Assembly (NCBI GenBank): GCA_903927855.1
Contig: CAIYOL010000153.1
Span: forward strand, 1-11,785
Origin: an uncultured Planctomycetota bacterium
Lineage (GTDB): Bacteria; Planctomycetota; Phycisphaerae; Sedimentisphaerales; Anaerobacaceae
DNA: 11,785 nucleotides
Direction of reading: 5' to 3'
Shown: positions 1-8,931 of the stretch, one piece after another
How the letters are laid out: each line of letters starts with the position of its first letter
How positions within the stretch are numbered: position 1 is the first letter of the stretch
Translations under genes and position numbers: made by a program
The notes under the pieces: model-generated
Seen by the model: only the letters and a program-made list of their open reading frames with translations
The model's database searches: none
What the model was told of the DNA's origin: nothing

Positions 1-2640
1 AGGATAAAAAAGAATAAGCTGCGGTTAGCCAAGCCGATAATCCTGAAAGATGAGGTCAGGTTTTCCGGCAGCCGAGAGCTTGCTCATATTGAGCGTGATG
101 TTTTCAAGATTGAGCCGTCAAAGATGCCGGCGGGGAGTAGCGTTCGGATTATATCTGCACCCAGCGTTCGCGCTGAAGTTCAATTTGTTGCAAGAGAGAT
201 ACTGCGATTACTGAAGGGGAAAGATTGTCGATACCGTGACATTGCGGTCATCGCATCGAATATCGACCGATATGAACATTATATAAGGGCCGATTTCGAA
301 GATTACGGGATACCGTTTTTTATCGATAAGCGGAAGAGTCTGAATCAGCACCCGGTCATCGGACTTCTCTGCTCGGCGATGCAAGTTGTGCTGAATGGTT
401 TCCCTCACAGCGATATATTCAGCTTTCTGAAGACGGACTTGATTCCTATAGAGAAAAGCGAGATTGATTTGTTGGAAAATTACTGCCTCGCATTTGGAAT
501 TACGGGGAGTGACTGGATAAGCGCACAGGAGTGGCACTTTGCGGGTGATGAAAACGAGCATTTCGACGAAGAACGCATAAACCGAATCCGGCTAAAAGTC
601 AGCAGGCCTTTGCTCGAACTTAGGGACAAACTTTGTTCTGTTGGCAATTCGGCAAAGACGATGAGGGCCGAGGAATTTGTGCGGATTATATCTGATTTTC
701 TCGATTGTTTAGGCGTTCGTGAGGAAATCGGGAGGCGGATTGAGGAGGCCACCGAACGAAAATATTATGCTGCGGTCGATGAACACCGGCAGTTTTACGA
801 CAAGCTCTTAGATATATTTGATGAATTTGCCGAGGTATTCGGCGGACAGGAAGAGACGGCAGAGGATTATTTTGGGATTATCAGTTCTGCATTTTCGCAG
901 ATGATGTTGGCATTTATTCCGCCCGCTTTGGACCAGGTGCTTGTCGGCTCTATCGAGCGGAGCCGACATCCGGATTTGAAAGCAGTTTTTCTTATAGGCG
1001 CCACTCAAAAGGAGTTCCCGGTCCCGGTGAGTTTCGAGAGGATATTGACGGACGAGGACCGCAGGGCGGCCGAAGAAGCTAATTTCTCACTGGCGGCAAC
1101 GAGCAGTCAGAAGCTGGCAGAGCGGCAGTATCTGGCTTATATTGCATTTACGCGGCCAAGAGAACTTCTGTACGTTATGTATCCTTCGACTGACGAAGAT
1201 GGGAGCGCCACAACCCGTTCGCAATTTATAGATAATCTGGAGGCGCTGTTTAAAAATCTCGAAGAGGAATCAATCGCAGGATACAAAAACAACGTTGAGC
1301 AGATACACAGCAAAAATGAGCTTGCGGATTTGCTTTGCAGCCGATTGGGCAAGGATGTTTTCGGAGCTGAGACAAAGGAAAGAGAACAGCTCGGCGGGCT
1401 GTTGGGTGATATTGCTGCGGATGAGGAGCTTGCTGAGCTGGGGACAGAAGTTCTGTCGGCGATAAGTTACGACAATCGTGCGCAGTTAGACGCTGGAATA
1501 GTTGAAAAGCTTTTCAGTGCAGAGCTGAAAAACTCAACAACGAAACTTAGCACTTTTGCGGCGTGCCCGTATCAGTATTTTGCCAGATACATACTGAAAT
1601 TGGAGGAGAGAGAGGAATTCAAGCTTGAGCCGCTGGATTTGGGTATTTTTTATCATTGTGTTCTGGATGCTTTGTTAAAGCGGCTTAACTCGATGAAAAA
1701 AGATTTTGCAACAATTTCGACTGAAGAACTCCTGAGATTTCTGAGGGAACAAATAGCAAAGTTTGCCGGGGAGAATACTTTTATATCAAACTTTTTGCGC
1801 CACTCAGCACACAACGCATATATCATTCATTGCGCCGCCGAGGTGCTTGAGGATTGTGTTCGAGCGATTGCAGAAATGGTTCGGGCGGGAAGCTTTCGGC
1901 CAAAGTGGTCGGAGGTTTCATTCGGTGAAGCGAAGAACAGCGTCATTAACATCGGCGAATACAAAATTAAATTATCTGGCGGCGGGGTAACAATTTTGAA
2001 TGGCAAAATCGACCGGCTTGATGTTTCAGACGAGAAGACCGCGATTATTTTTGATTATAAACGGAAGGGGAAATCCTTTAACTGGTCGGAGTTTTACCAC
2101 GGGCTGGATATGCAACTGCCGATTTATATGCTGGCAGTCAAAAACGCTGATAATCCTAACTTTGGTATCCACAATGCCTTAGGCGCATTATATATGCCAG
2201 TTGAAGTGAGTCCGGTGAAAAGCACTATCGATGAATTGTCAGAGAAAACAGAAAGTTTCAATTACAAAGCGAAAGGGATATTTAACGGAGAAATTTTCCG
2301 GCAGCTTGATGCCGGAGCTTCCAAGAATAGTAAGTTTTATAATTTTTACGTTACTAAGAACGGCGAACCATACGGCAATTACGAAAAACAAGGGGCGTTA
2401 AGACCGGACGATTTTGAAAAAGCTCTTAAATTTACCGAGAAAAAAATAATCCAGTTGTCTGAAGAGATTCTCTCGGGCAGAATCGAGGTCAAGCCATACC
2501 GTCTGAATCAAAAATCGCCGTGCAGTTTTTGCAAATACAAGGCGGTCTGCCGATTCGACTGGCAGATAAATGAATACAACCTTTTGGAATCCTTAGACAA
2601 AGTTGGCGCTCTTGAAAAGATAAAGGGCAGTAATGGCTGA
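1..2640 (+). CDS. addB: AddB, ATP-dependent helicase/nuclease subunit B (5' end outside window)
   Basis: Subunit B of the AddAB complex, the functional counterpart of RecBCD. It processes double-strand DNA ends for recombination and cuts one strand. The frame is open from base 1, so the first Met at 124 is internal. About 879 residues are visible, against roughly 1,150 usual for the family, so the N-terminal Walker A region is missing. Seen: a degenerate helicase-type segment (VLVGSIERSRHP near 931-970; AFTRPRELLYV near 1144-1180), a RecB-type nuclease with GKIDRLD (Asp codon at 2011) and DYK (Asp 2053, Lys 2059), and four cysteines placed as in the AddB iron-sulfur cluster: one in AACPYQYF (codon 1564) and a CX2CX5C at 2521-2550. 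The cluster is inferred from the family. The stop overlaps the start of addA, which indicates co-translation. Subunit assignment is firm because addA follows directly. Confidence 0.93.
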   Translation, partial: RIKKNKLRLAKPIILKDEVRFSGSRELAHIERDVFKIEPSKMPAGSSVRIISAPSVRAEVQFVAREILRLLKGKDCRYRDIAVIASNIDRYEHYIRADFEDYGIPFFIDKRKSLNQHPVIGLLCSAMQVVLNGFPHSDIFSFLKTDLIPIEKSEIDLLENYCLAFGITGSDWISAQEWHFAGDENEHFDEERINRIRLKVSRPLLELRDKLCSVGNSAKTMRAEEFVRIISDFLDCLGVREEIGRRIEEATERKYYAAVDEHRQFYDKLLDIFDEFAEVFGGQEETAEDYFGIISSAFSQMMLAFIPPALDQVLVGSIERSRHPDLKAVFLIGATQKEFPVPVSFERILTDEDRRAAEEANFSLAATSSQKLAERQYLAYIAFTRPRELLYVMYPSTDEDGSATTRSQFIDNLEALFKNLEEESIAGYKNNVEQIHSKNELADLLCSRLGKDVFGAETKEREQLGGLLGDIAADEELAELGTEVLSAISYDNRAQLDAGIVEKLFSAELKNSTTKLSTFAACPYQYFARYILKLEEREEFKLEPLDLGIFYHCVLDALLKRLNSMKKDFATISTEELLRFLREQIAKFAGENTFISNFLRHSAHNAYIIHCAAEVLEDCVRAIAEMVRAGSFRPKWSEVSFGEAKNSVINIGEYKIKLSGGGVTILNGKIDRLDVSDEKTAIIFDYKRKGKSFNWSEFYHGLDMQLPIYMLAVKNADNPNFGIHNALGALYMPVEVSPVKSTIDELSEKTESFNYKAKGIFNGEIFRQLDAGASKNSKFYNFYVTKNGEPYGNYEKQGALRPDDFEKALKFTEKKIIQLSEEILSGRIEVKPYRLNQKSPCSFCKYKAVCRFDWQINEYNLLESLDKVGALEKIKGSNG

Positions 2641-5600
2641 GAAAAAGATAAAGTGGACTGAGCAGCAGAAGCGGGCGATTACCTCGCGAGGCAGCGATGT
2701 TCTGGTAAGCGCATCGGCGGGCACGGGGAAAACGGCGGTACTGTCGGGACGGTGCGTCGATATTGTATCTGACAAAACCGATGTGCGGAATATATTAGTG
2801 CTGACTTTCACAGAGATGGCAGCCGAGCAGATGCGGTCGCGAATCGGGGAGCAATTAAAAGATGCGTTTCTGGAAAGCGGCGACCGTCATCTTCGTCTCC
2901 AGCTTATGCTGCTGCAGGCGGCCGATATCAGCACGATACATTCATTCTGCAAACGGCTTATCACAGAATTCTTTTACAAGCTCGGCCTTGACCCCACTTT
3001 CGGGATAATTGACGGCGACGAAGCGAGACTATTGAAGACGGAAGTTCTCGAAAAGACGATTGAGTGGGCGTGGCAGCAGGGTAACTTAGTGCAGGGGCTG
3101 GAACAGCTTTTCCGGCGGCGAGACCTTCGGACAAACGATGGTTTTCTCTCGAGGATAATAAGCTTAAGCGATTTTTTGGAAGGCGTAGTTTCGCGGGAGA
3201 GCTGGTATGAGCGAGCGGTACAGTTCAGCGTGACCAGCAGCCCATTTACCTCGGGACTGGGTGAAGAACAAAAACAGATAGTAGCGGAGAGATTGAAAAG
3301 CATCCTCAATCAGCTTCAACAGGCCAAAAAGCTTTACGAGAAGAATAGTTCCAGCGGAGAATGGGCAGAGAAACTGGAAGAAAGTCATATTAAACATGTC
3401 GTGCAATGCATGGAATTTCTGGAAGCGGGCAACTGGGAAAAATGCGCCGATGGAATAAGAAATTTTGCCAAGCCGACGACATATAAGCCCAAAGAAGTGC
3501 CGGAGACGGTTGCCGAGCTTATACGAAAAAGAGTCAAGAAAGCCTTGGATGCTTTTGTGGGACTTTCGGCCCTTGCCATATTGAATCCCGATTACCTCAA
3601 CAGGGTTGGTGGGGCTGTGAGCCTGCAGACAAGAGTGCTCGTTGAGCTTGTTAAGAAATTCGACCAGTTATATAGTCAGGCAAAGAGGGCGGTTAACTGT
3701 TTGGATTTTGCAGACCTCGAACGTTATGCGATGAAGCTTCTGGTTGATGAAAATTCGCAGGATGAGAAGCTGGTGCCGTCGACGACGGCTTTGGCACTGC
3801 GGCAAAGGTATAAGTATATATTTGTTGATGAATATCAGGACATAAACGCTGTTCAGCAGGCCATACTCGATATGCTCAGCTCCGGCGGAAATGTTTTTGT
3901 CGTGGGGGACGTTAAACAGAGTATTTATGCATGGCGGGGGGCTGAGCCGGAGATTTTTCTTGAGCGATTGAAGCCAGTGTCCATTAAACAGGGCGGGTTG
4001 CGTATTGACCTGAATGCGAATTTCCGTTCATCCAAAGGCATCCTCGATTTTGTCAATAAGGTGTTCGGACGGATAATGACGGCCTCTTTCGCAAGAATCG
4101 ATTACGATGAGTCGGCTGAGCTGAAGCCGGTGATTGAAAGTGAATCTGGTGATGGAAAGAAAATTGTCGAGTTTCATATACTTGATGAGGAGGGCAAAGA
4201 CGAGAATGAAGAGAAAACAGAGATTACTGCAGAAGAAAGCGAAGATGTTTTCAATTCCCGCCAACGTCAGGCGGCGTTGATAGCGCAACGTATAAAGCAA
4301 ATGGTGGGGGCGGAAACGGGCAAGCCGGAGTTTCAAATATTTGATAAGCAGAGAGGGGAAAAAAGGGATGTTGAATACCGTGACATTGTGGTGTTGATGC
4401 GCTCGCTGGCTAAAAAGGCGAACGATTATGTTGAAATCTTTCGATTAGCCGGTGTGCCTGTCAATTGCCAGGCGACGGCCGGCTATTTCGAGGCGACCGA
4501 AATCACCGATATGCTGTGCCTGTTAAAAGTTCTGGATAATCCGCAACGTGACATTGAATTGGCAGCGGTATTGCGAAGCCCGTTCTTTAAGGTCAGTGAC
4601 ACGGAACTGGCAAAAATAAAAGTCCATGGTAAAACGGATGCGCAGTACAAAAACTTTTACAATTATGTGCTTGAATATTCCGCTTGTGGGACAGATACGA
4701 AACTTGCTGAAAAACTCAAAAAAGCATTTGGGCAGATTGAGCAGTGGCGGAGCGTTGCGAGTAGCGGCAGTCTGGCGGATTTAATTTGGCACATTTATCG
4801 GCAAACTGGTTTCCTGTCCTTTGTCTCGGCCCTGCCGAGCGGGGAGGCACGCAAAGCCAATCTGCTTAAACTTCACGAGCGAGCAATCCAGTTCGAAGGT
4901 TTTTCCAGCAGCATCGGCAAGTTTTCGTTAAGCCGTTTTGTTGAGTTTGTCGAGGAGCTTCAGGAAGCGGGGCAGGATTGGTCGCCTGCTGAGCCGGACA
5001 GCTCCGTTGAAAATGCAGTGCGGATTATAAGCGTTCACAAGAGCAAAGGACTGGAATTCCCGGTGGTTTTTCTGGCTGAGCTGGATAGTCAATTCAATAA
5101 GAGAGATATTCAGGAAGATTTTCTGGCCGATATCAACGATACGCTGGGGCTGCAGATTATCGACCGCAAGACAAATACCAAGCTAAGCTCGCTGGCGCAT
5201 CAGATTATCGCGGAGAAGAAATTAGCCGCGTGTCTAGCGGAGGAGATGCGCATCCTTTATGTTGCGATGACACGTGCGAGGCAGCGGCTTGTTTTAAGCG
5301 CTTCGGAGAAGAAAAAAAACTGCCAGGATATTATCTGCGACGGTTTTTTCTTTGGCGATGAGCCGATTGGTGATTGTCAGCTTCGGCGGTGTCAGAGTCC
5401 TTTACAGTGGGTTCTCTACGGACTTTCGAACCAGAAGAATCTGCACGAGGCCTTTGAAACGGAATTACCGGCAAGGGGCGACGATGATTTATTCAGCATA
5501 AAGCTTTACGGCCGGAAGGAACTTGAAGAGCTTTGCGGATATATCCGTAAACTAAAAGAAAGAAAATGTTACCAGCCCAAAACGGTTGTAAAAGGTTCGC

Positions 5601-6316
5601 AGTTGAAATCAAGAGGGTCGAAACTGCTGTCGCAAATAAAGAAATCTTTGGCGTGGCGATACAGCTTCGGTGATACGCATCTTTTGCCTGCAAAGCAATC
5701 GGTAACACAACTGACACATCGAGAAGACGAATACATAAAATTCGATTATTCGAAGGTGCTGGAGCGAAAGCCGAAGGCGGTTTTGTCGGCGGAATCGGCA
5801 GAGGTTATTGACGGCAGGGTGATTGGAACGGCTGCGCATCTTGTGATTTCACAGCTTGATTTAAACAAACTTGTAACTAAAGGAGCAATCGAGAAGACGA
5901 AGGAAAAGCTTTTAGCTGATGGTGCAATAACGGAATCAGTTGCCGGGCATATTAACACAGATTCGATACTTGCATTCTTTGAAGGCGAGTTAGGCAGGGC
6001 AGCCCTTGATGTTAAGAACACCGTTTACCGTGAATGGCCTTTTACTTTTGCTTTACCTGCTTCTGAGTTAAGCAATTTGAGCGACGAAATCGTTGTCGTT
6101 CAGGGGATAATTGATATGCTGGTTCAAACGCCGAAGGGTTTGGTGGTCGTAGATTTCAAAACCGATGATGTAACGGCTAAAAAGGCCCCTGAGCGTGCGG
6201 AACTATATCGGCAGCAGTTAGAACTTTACGGCAGGGCAGCGGAGGCGATTTTAAAGGCCAAGACAATCAGCAGATGGCTGTATTTTCTAAGGCCGGGATT
6301 TGCGGTTGAGGTTTAG
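2633..6316 (+). CDS. addA: AddA, ATP-dependent helicase/nuclease subunit A
   Basis: UvrD/Rep-type (SF1A) DNA helicase fused to a RecB-family nuclease, the motor subunit of AddAB. The 1,227 residues match the usual family size of about 1,200-1,250. Motifs in order: Q motif WTEQQKRAI (8-16), Walker A ASAGTGKT (27-34), Walker B VDEYQD (398-403), GDVKQSIYAWRG (from 425), LNANFRSS, VRIISVHKSKGLEFP, and EEMRILYVAMTRAR. The C-terminal nuclease has GTAAH, GIIDML (Asp1161) and VVDFKTDD (Asp1174, Lys1176), followed by YRQQLELYG. All helicase and nuclease motifs appear intact, so the protein should be active. The ATG lies inside the last codons of addB (ATGGCTGA, 8-base overlap), consistent with translational coupling. 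I see no clear intrinsic terminator after the stop. Confidence 0.96.
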   Translation: MAEKKIKWTEQQKRAITSRGSDVLVSASAGTGKTAVLSGRCVDIVSDKTDVRNILVLTFTEMAAEQMRSRIGEQLKDAFLESGDRHLRLQLMLLQAADISTIHSFCKRLITEFFYKLGLDPTFGIIDGDEARLLKTEVLEKTIEWAWQQGNLVQGLEQLFRRRDLRTNDGFLSRIISLSDFLEGVVSRESWYERAVQFSVTSSPFTSGLGEEQKQIVAERLKSILNQLQQAKKLYEKNSSSGEWAEKLEESHIKHVVQCMEFLEAGNWEKCADGIRNFAKPTTYKPKEVPETVAELIRKRVKKALDAFVGLSALAILNPDYLNRVGGAVSLQTRVLVELVKKFDQLYSQAKRAVNCLDFADLERYAMKLLVDENSQDEKLVPSTTALALRQRYKYIFVDEYQDINAVQQAILDMLSSGGNVFVVGDVKQSIYAWRGAEPEIFLERLKPVSIKQGGLRIDLNANFRSSKGILDFVNKVFGRIMTASFARIDYDESAELKPVIESESGDGKKIVEFHILDEEGKDENEEKTEITAEESEDVFNSRQRQAALIAQRIKQMVGAETGKPEFQIFDKQRGEKRDVEYRDIVVLMRSLAKKANDYVEIFRLAGVPVNCQATAGYFEATEITDMLCLLKVLDNPQRDIELAAVLRSPFFKVSDTELAKIKVHGKTDAQYKNFYNYVLEYSACGTDTKLAEKLKKAFGQIEQWRSVASSGSLADLIWHIYRQTGFLSFVSALPSGEARKANLLKLHERAIQFEGFSSSIGKFSLSRFVEFVEELQEAGQDWSPAEPDSSVENAVRIISVHKSKGLEFPVVFLAELDSQFNKRDIQEDFLADINDTLGLQIIDRKTNTKLSSLAHQIIAEKKLAACLAEEMRILYVAMTRARQRLVLSASEKKKNCQDIICDGFFFGDEPIGDCQLRRCQSPLQWVLYGLSNQKNLHEAFETELPARGDDDLFSIKLYGRKELEELCGYIRKLKERKCYQPKTVVKGSQLKSRGSKLLSQIKKSLAWRYSFGDTHLLPAKQSVTQLTHREDEYIKFDYSKVLERKPKAVLSAESAEVIDGRVIGTAAHLVISQLDLNKLVTKGAIEKTKEKLLADGAITESVAGHINTDSILAFFEGELGRAALDVKNTVYREWPFTFALPASELSNLSDEIVVVQGIIDMLVQTPKGLVVVDFKTDDVTAKKAPERAELYRQQLELYGRAAEAILKAKTISRWLYFLRPGFAVEV

Positions 6317-6350
6317 CTGACAATCTACTTCGCGGTTTTCTCCTTTATAC

Positions 6351-6393
6351 TTGCTTGTTGATATTGTGTTTGTATAATTAAGCGTTTTATAAT
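6351..6393 (+). promoter_or_regulatory. Tandem sigma-70-like promoter candidates ahead of the phosphofructokinase gene
   Basis: Two perfect TATAAT hexamers lie at 6373-6378 and 6388-6393. The first has TTGCTT at 6351-6356 (16-base spacer) and the second TTGTGT at 6364-6369 (18-base spacer). Both -35 boxes are imperfect. They sit 40-55 bases before the GTG start, which fits a separate transcription unit after addA. Called from sequence resemblance only, in an AT-rich stretch where chance TATAAT matches are possible. Confidence 0.4.
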
Positions 6394-6432
6394 CGAAGAG
6401 CAATATAAGGGTTTTATGGAGAAAATGCAGAA

Positions 6433-7644
6433 GTGGCAAAGGCAGCAAGGGCAAACGCGGTAGTGGGGCAGTCGGGCGGGCCGACAGGGGTTATAAATGC
6501 GTCTTTGGTCGGCGTAATCGAAGAGGCGAAAAAACATCCGGAAATCAAAAACCTCTACGGTGCGGTTCACGCGGTAGAAGGTATGGTCAAAGATGAATTT
6601 ATAAATTTGAAGAAATTGACGCTGGCCACGATAAAGGACCTCATCGCCTCACCGTCGTCCGCGCTTGGCTCCAGCAGAGATAAGCCCGACGAGGCATACT
6701 GCGCTAAAATACTCGAGGTTTTCAAGAAGCGGGATATCAGATACTTTTTCTATATCGGCGGCAACGACTCGGCAAACACCGCGCACATTATCAATACGAT
6801 GGCGGCCAAAAGCGGTTATGAACTTCGGGCATTCCATATACCCAAAACAATAGATAACGACCTGCTGGTGACCGACCACTGTCCGGGCTATGGGACGGCG
6901 GCGAAATTCGAGGCGTGTGCGTTGATAGGAGATGACTTGGATAATCGCTCGCTGCCGGGGATAAAAATCGATTGTATTATGGGCAGAAACGCCGGCTTTT
7001 TGACCGCTGCTGCTGTCTTGGGTAAACGCAGAGACGATGACGGACCGCACCTGCTGTATTTTCCTGAGAAACCTGTTTCGATGGACAAATTCCTCGGCGA
7101 TATCGAAGGCGTGTACAAACAGCTTGGCCGGTGCGTCGTTGCGGTAAGTGAAGGTGTTTGTGATACCGATGGCGTACTCTGGGCCGAAAAATTAGCCAGG
7201 GAAAAAGAAACTGACGCACACGGAAATGTGCAACTATCCGGCACGGGAGCGCTGGCGGACTTCTTGGCCGGGAAGGTAAAGGGTAAAATAGGTATAAAAC
7301 GCGTCCGGGCGGATACCTTCGGGTATCTGCAGAGAAGTTTTGCCGGGCTGCAGTCATCGGTCGATGTCAAAGAGGCGCGGCAGTGCGGCAGAATGGCTGT
7401 GAAATTTGCGATGAAAGAAAACAGCGGCTCGGTCGCAATAGAAAGGACCGGTAGCGGGAAGAAATACGCAGTCAATTATTTCCGCACGGAATTGAGCAAT
7501 GTTGCGGAAAAAACAAAGAAGATGCCTGATGAATATATAAATGCCGAGGGCAACGGTGTAACTGAGGCGTTTGTCGAATATGCAATGCCTCTGACGGGCG
7601 GGGTGCCAAGAAGCGAATACTTAGGCAACCGGCCGAGAGTGTAA
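6433..7644 (+). CDS. pfp: Pyrophosphate-type 6-phosphofructokinase (PPi-PFK)
   Basis: PFK family (COG0205), 403 residues, cytosolic, interconverting fructose 6-phosphate and fructose 1,6-bisphosphate. Seen: GGPTG at 15-19 (phosphate loop), GGNDS at 109-113, PKTIDND at 137-143 with the catalytic Asp141, MGRNAGF at 183-189, and FGYLQR at 296-301. In the ATP enzymes the GGDG glycine leaves room for ATP. Here the equivalent residue is Asp112, and Lys138 sits in PKTIDND; this pair is the established signature of the pyrophosphate-dependent form. The reaction would then be reversible and ATP-saving. The start is GTG at 6433: the frame has a stop at 6406 with no ATG between, and GGAGA at 6418-6422 is a reasonable ribosome site 10 bases upstream. 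The donor is predicted from these residues, not proven. Confidence 0.92.
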   Translation: MAKAARANAVVGQSGGPTGVINASLVGVIEEAKKHPEIKNLYGAVHAVEGMVKDEFINLKKLTLATIKDLIASPSSALGSSRDKPDEAYCAKILEVFKKRDIRYFFYIGGNDSANTAHIINTMAAKSGYELRAFHIPKTIDNDLLVTDHCPGYGTAAKFEACALIGDDLDNRSLPGIKIDCIMGRNAGFLTAAAVLGKRRDDDGPHLLYFPEKPVSMDKFLGDIEGVYKQLGRCVVAVSEGVCDTDGVLWAEKLAREKETDAHGNVQLSGTGALADFLAGKVKGKIGIKRVRADTFGYLQRSFAGLQSSVDVKEARQCGRMAVKFAMKENSGSVAIERTGSGKKYAVNYFRTELSNVAEKTKKMPDEYINAEGNGVTEAFVEYAMPLTGGVPRSEYLGNRPRV

Positions 7645-7662
7645 ATGAAGAGCTTAAAATTA

Positions 7663-7706
7663 GGAAACTTTAGTACTCCCAAAGGGAGAGATGTGTAGTC
7701 TTTTCC
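7663..7706 (+). promoter_or_regulatory. Foldable leader ahead of the small exported protein gene
   Basis: The spacer before 7741 can form an outer stem of GGAAA (7663-7667) with TTTCC (7702-7706), enclosing a hairpin of CTCCC (7676-7680) and GGGAG (7684-7688) with loop AAA. A short frame 7645-7698 (17 codons) also runs through it. I match it to no known riboswitch. The stems are only 5 base pairs each, so the structure is tentative. A strong ribosome site AAAGGAG follows at 7726-7732. Confidence 0.25.
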
Positions 7707-7740
7707 CAGAGAGAGCATATATTTTAAAGGAGAATTAATT

Positions 7741-8130
7741 ATGGTAAAGAAACTTGTGATAGTGCTTGGCGTGGCGGCCGTGTTTCTGGCTGCGAACGTT
7801 TTCGCTGCTGGTACGGAGCCCACTGAAAAGCCGAAGAAGCCCGAGCACGCTGTAGTTACCGTGGCGCTTGAGGGAATCGTCAGTGTTGTCAAAGATGCTA
7901 ACAGTGTAATCACTTCCATAAAGCTGACCACCGCCAGTAAGATTGTTTATAATGTTACTCTCGATGAGAAGGGTAAGGAGCTCGGCGCTCTCGACGGCAA
8001 AGAAGTCAAGGCGAAATGCGTGGTTACCGAAAAGGAAGGCCAAAAGTGGGTAAAGGTTCATGAATTCCGGCTGGTTGAGAAGAGTAAAGAGACCCCGGCG
8101 ACGGAACCGAAACCAAAATCCAATAAATAA
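7741..8130 (+). CDS. Small exported protein of unknown function, possible OB-like beta fold
   Basis: 129 residues, with no family I can name. Residues 1-22 form a clear Sec signal peptide: MVKK, then a hydrophobic stretch, then VFA with likely cleavage before Ala23. A short Pro/Lys linker (about 26-36) follows. The core (about 37-112) alternates beta-like strands: EGIVSVVKD, SITSIKLTT-like segments, KIVYNVTLDEKGKEL, GKEVKAKCVV, WVKVHEFRL. This strand pattern resembles small OB-fold or DUF5818-like periplasmic domains, but that is a fold guess. The tail (about 113-129) is low-complexity Lys/Pro/Glu. One cysteine only and no lipobox. The ATG has AAAGGAG 8 bases upstream. A strong terminator follows, so it appears to be transcribed as a single gene or with pfp. 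Confidence 0.8.
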   Translation: MVKKLVIVLGVAAVFLAANVFAAGTEPTEKPKKPEHAVVTVALEGIVSVVKDANSVITSIKLTTASKIVYNVTLDEKGKELGALDGKEVKAKCVVTEKEGQKWVKVHEFRLVEKSKETPATEPKPKSNK

Positions 8131-8150
8131 TTCTTTACAATGGGTTCACT

Positions 8151-8190
8151 AAAACCACCGCTGGAGAGAATTCCGGCGGTGGTTTTTTTT
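8151..8190 (+). terminator. Strong rho-independent terminator
   Basis: A perfect 11-base-pair stem, AAAACCACCGC (8151-8161) with GCGGTGGTTTT (8176-8186), extended inward by three more pairs. It is followed by a T run through 8190. It ends the transcript of the small exported protein. The A-rich left arm means it could also terminate from the other side. It overlaps the N-terminal codons of the longest possible pnuC frame. Confidence 0.9.
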
Positions 8191-8202
8191 GTCATCTTTT
8201 TT

Positions 8203-8847
8203 ATGAATATCCTTAATGTTCATAACGTGTTTTTTTCGCTTTTAGGCACTCCCGTAAGCTGCATCGAGTTCTCGGCCACTGTCTTGATTACCGTGTATGT
8301 CCTGCTTATTACACGAAAGATTATTTGGGCGTGGCCTTTGGGGCTGGTTGTTTTCGCGCTTTTCGCGGTCCTGTTTTATCAGGTGCGTCTCTATTCTGAT
8401 TTTTTCGAGCAGTTCTATTACATCGGCAACTGTTTCTATGGCTGGTATAGCTGGAAAAAAGCCGGGGGCGAAAAGAAAGAGCTGGATGTATCTTACGCCA
8501 CAGGCAAGGGCCGGCTTACAGCCGTCCTGCTCATAGCGGCTGGGGGGATTCTTTTGGGATTTTTGATGAGCAGGATTCATATTTATCTGCCGATGCTGTT
8601 TCCTGCCCCTGCTGTTTATCCCTATATCGACGCGGCCGCCACGGTGATGGGATTTGTCGCGGCGGCACTTTCGGCACAGCGGAAAATCGAAAGCTGGTGT
8701 TTGTGGATTTGCGTCAATGTCATTTGCATCGGCTTGTATTACGCCAGAGACGTAAAATTCGTTATGCTCCTTTATGTATTCTTTCTGGTGCTGGCCGTTA
8801 ACGGCTTGATTAGCTGGGGCAGGCAGCTGCGGGGAAAGAATTTATAG
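8203..8847 (+). CDS. pnuC: PnuC-family nicotinamide riboside/vitamin precursor transporter
   Basis: Integral membrane protein of 214 residues with about seven hydrophobic helices (approximately 24-37, 43-60, 66-80, 104-122, 143-158, 163-180, 184-203). Family marks: WAWPLGLV (42-49), the stretch around LYSDFFEQFYYIGN ending in FYGWYSW (78-84), and the C-terminal half with DAAATVMGF, SWCLWICVNV and LAVNGLISW. PnuC proteins move nicotinamide riboside or related vitamins by facilitated diffusion, with trapping by phosphorylation inside the cell. The vitamin cannot be told from sequence. The frame extends back to ATG 8140, but that would place the terminator stem inside the coding sequence. From 8203 the N-terminus (MNILNVHN) looks like the family. 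Neither start has a good ribosome site. A decayed copy of its 3' end lies at 10288-10347. Confidence 0.88.
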   Translation: MNILNVHNVFFSLLGTPVSCIEFSATVLITVYVLLITRKIIWAWPLGLVVFALFAVLFYQVRLYSDFFEQFYYIGNCFYGWYSWKKAGGEKKELDVSYATGKGRLTAVLLIAAGGILLGFLMSRIHIYLPMLFPAPAVYPYIDAAATVMGFVAAALSAQRKIESWCLWICVNVICIGLYYARDVKFVMLLYVFFLVLAVNGLISWGRQLRGKNL

Positions 8848-8931
8848 CATGCCTGAATAATGCCGATAATATATTTGCCAAATTAACGATACCGAACAAA
8901 AGCTGCTTAAACTCGTTAAGGGTATATCAAT

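Noticed and set aside
6888..7475. Minus-strand 195-codon frame opposite the phosphofructokinase gene
   Set aside because: Shadow of a gene with clear catalytic motifs on the + strand; Ser/Pro-rich nonsense composition.
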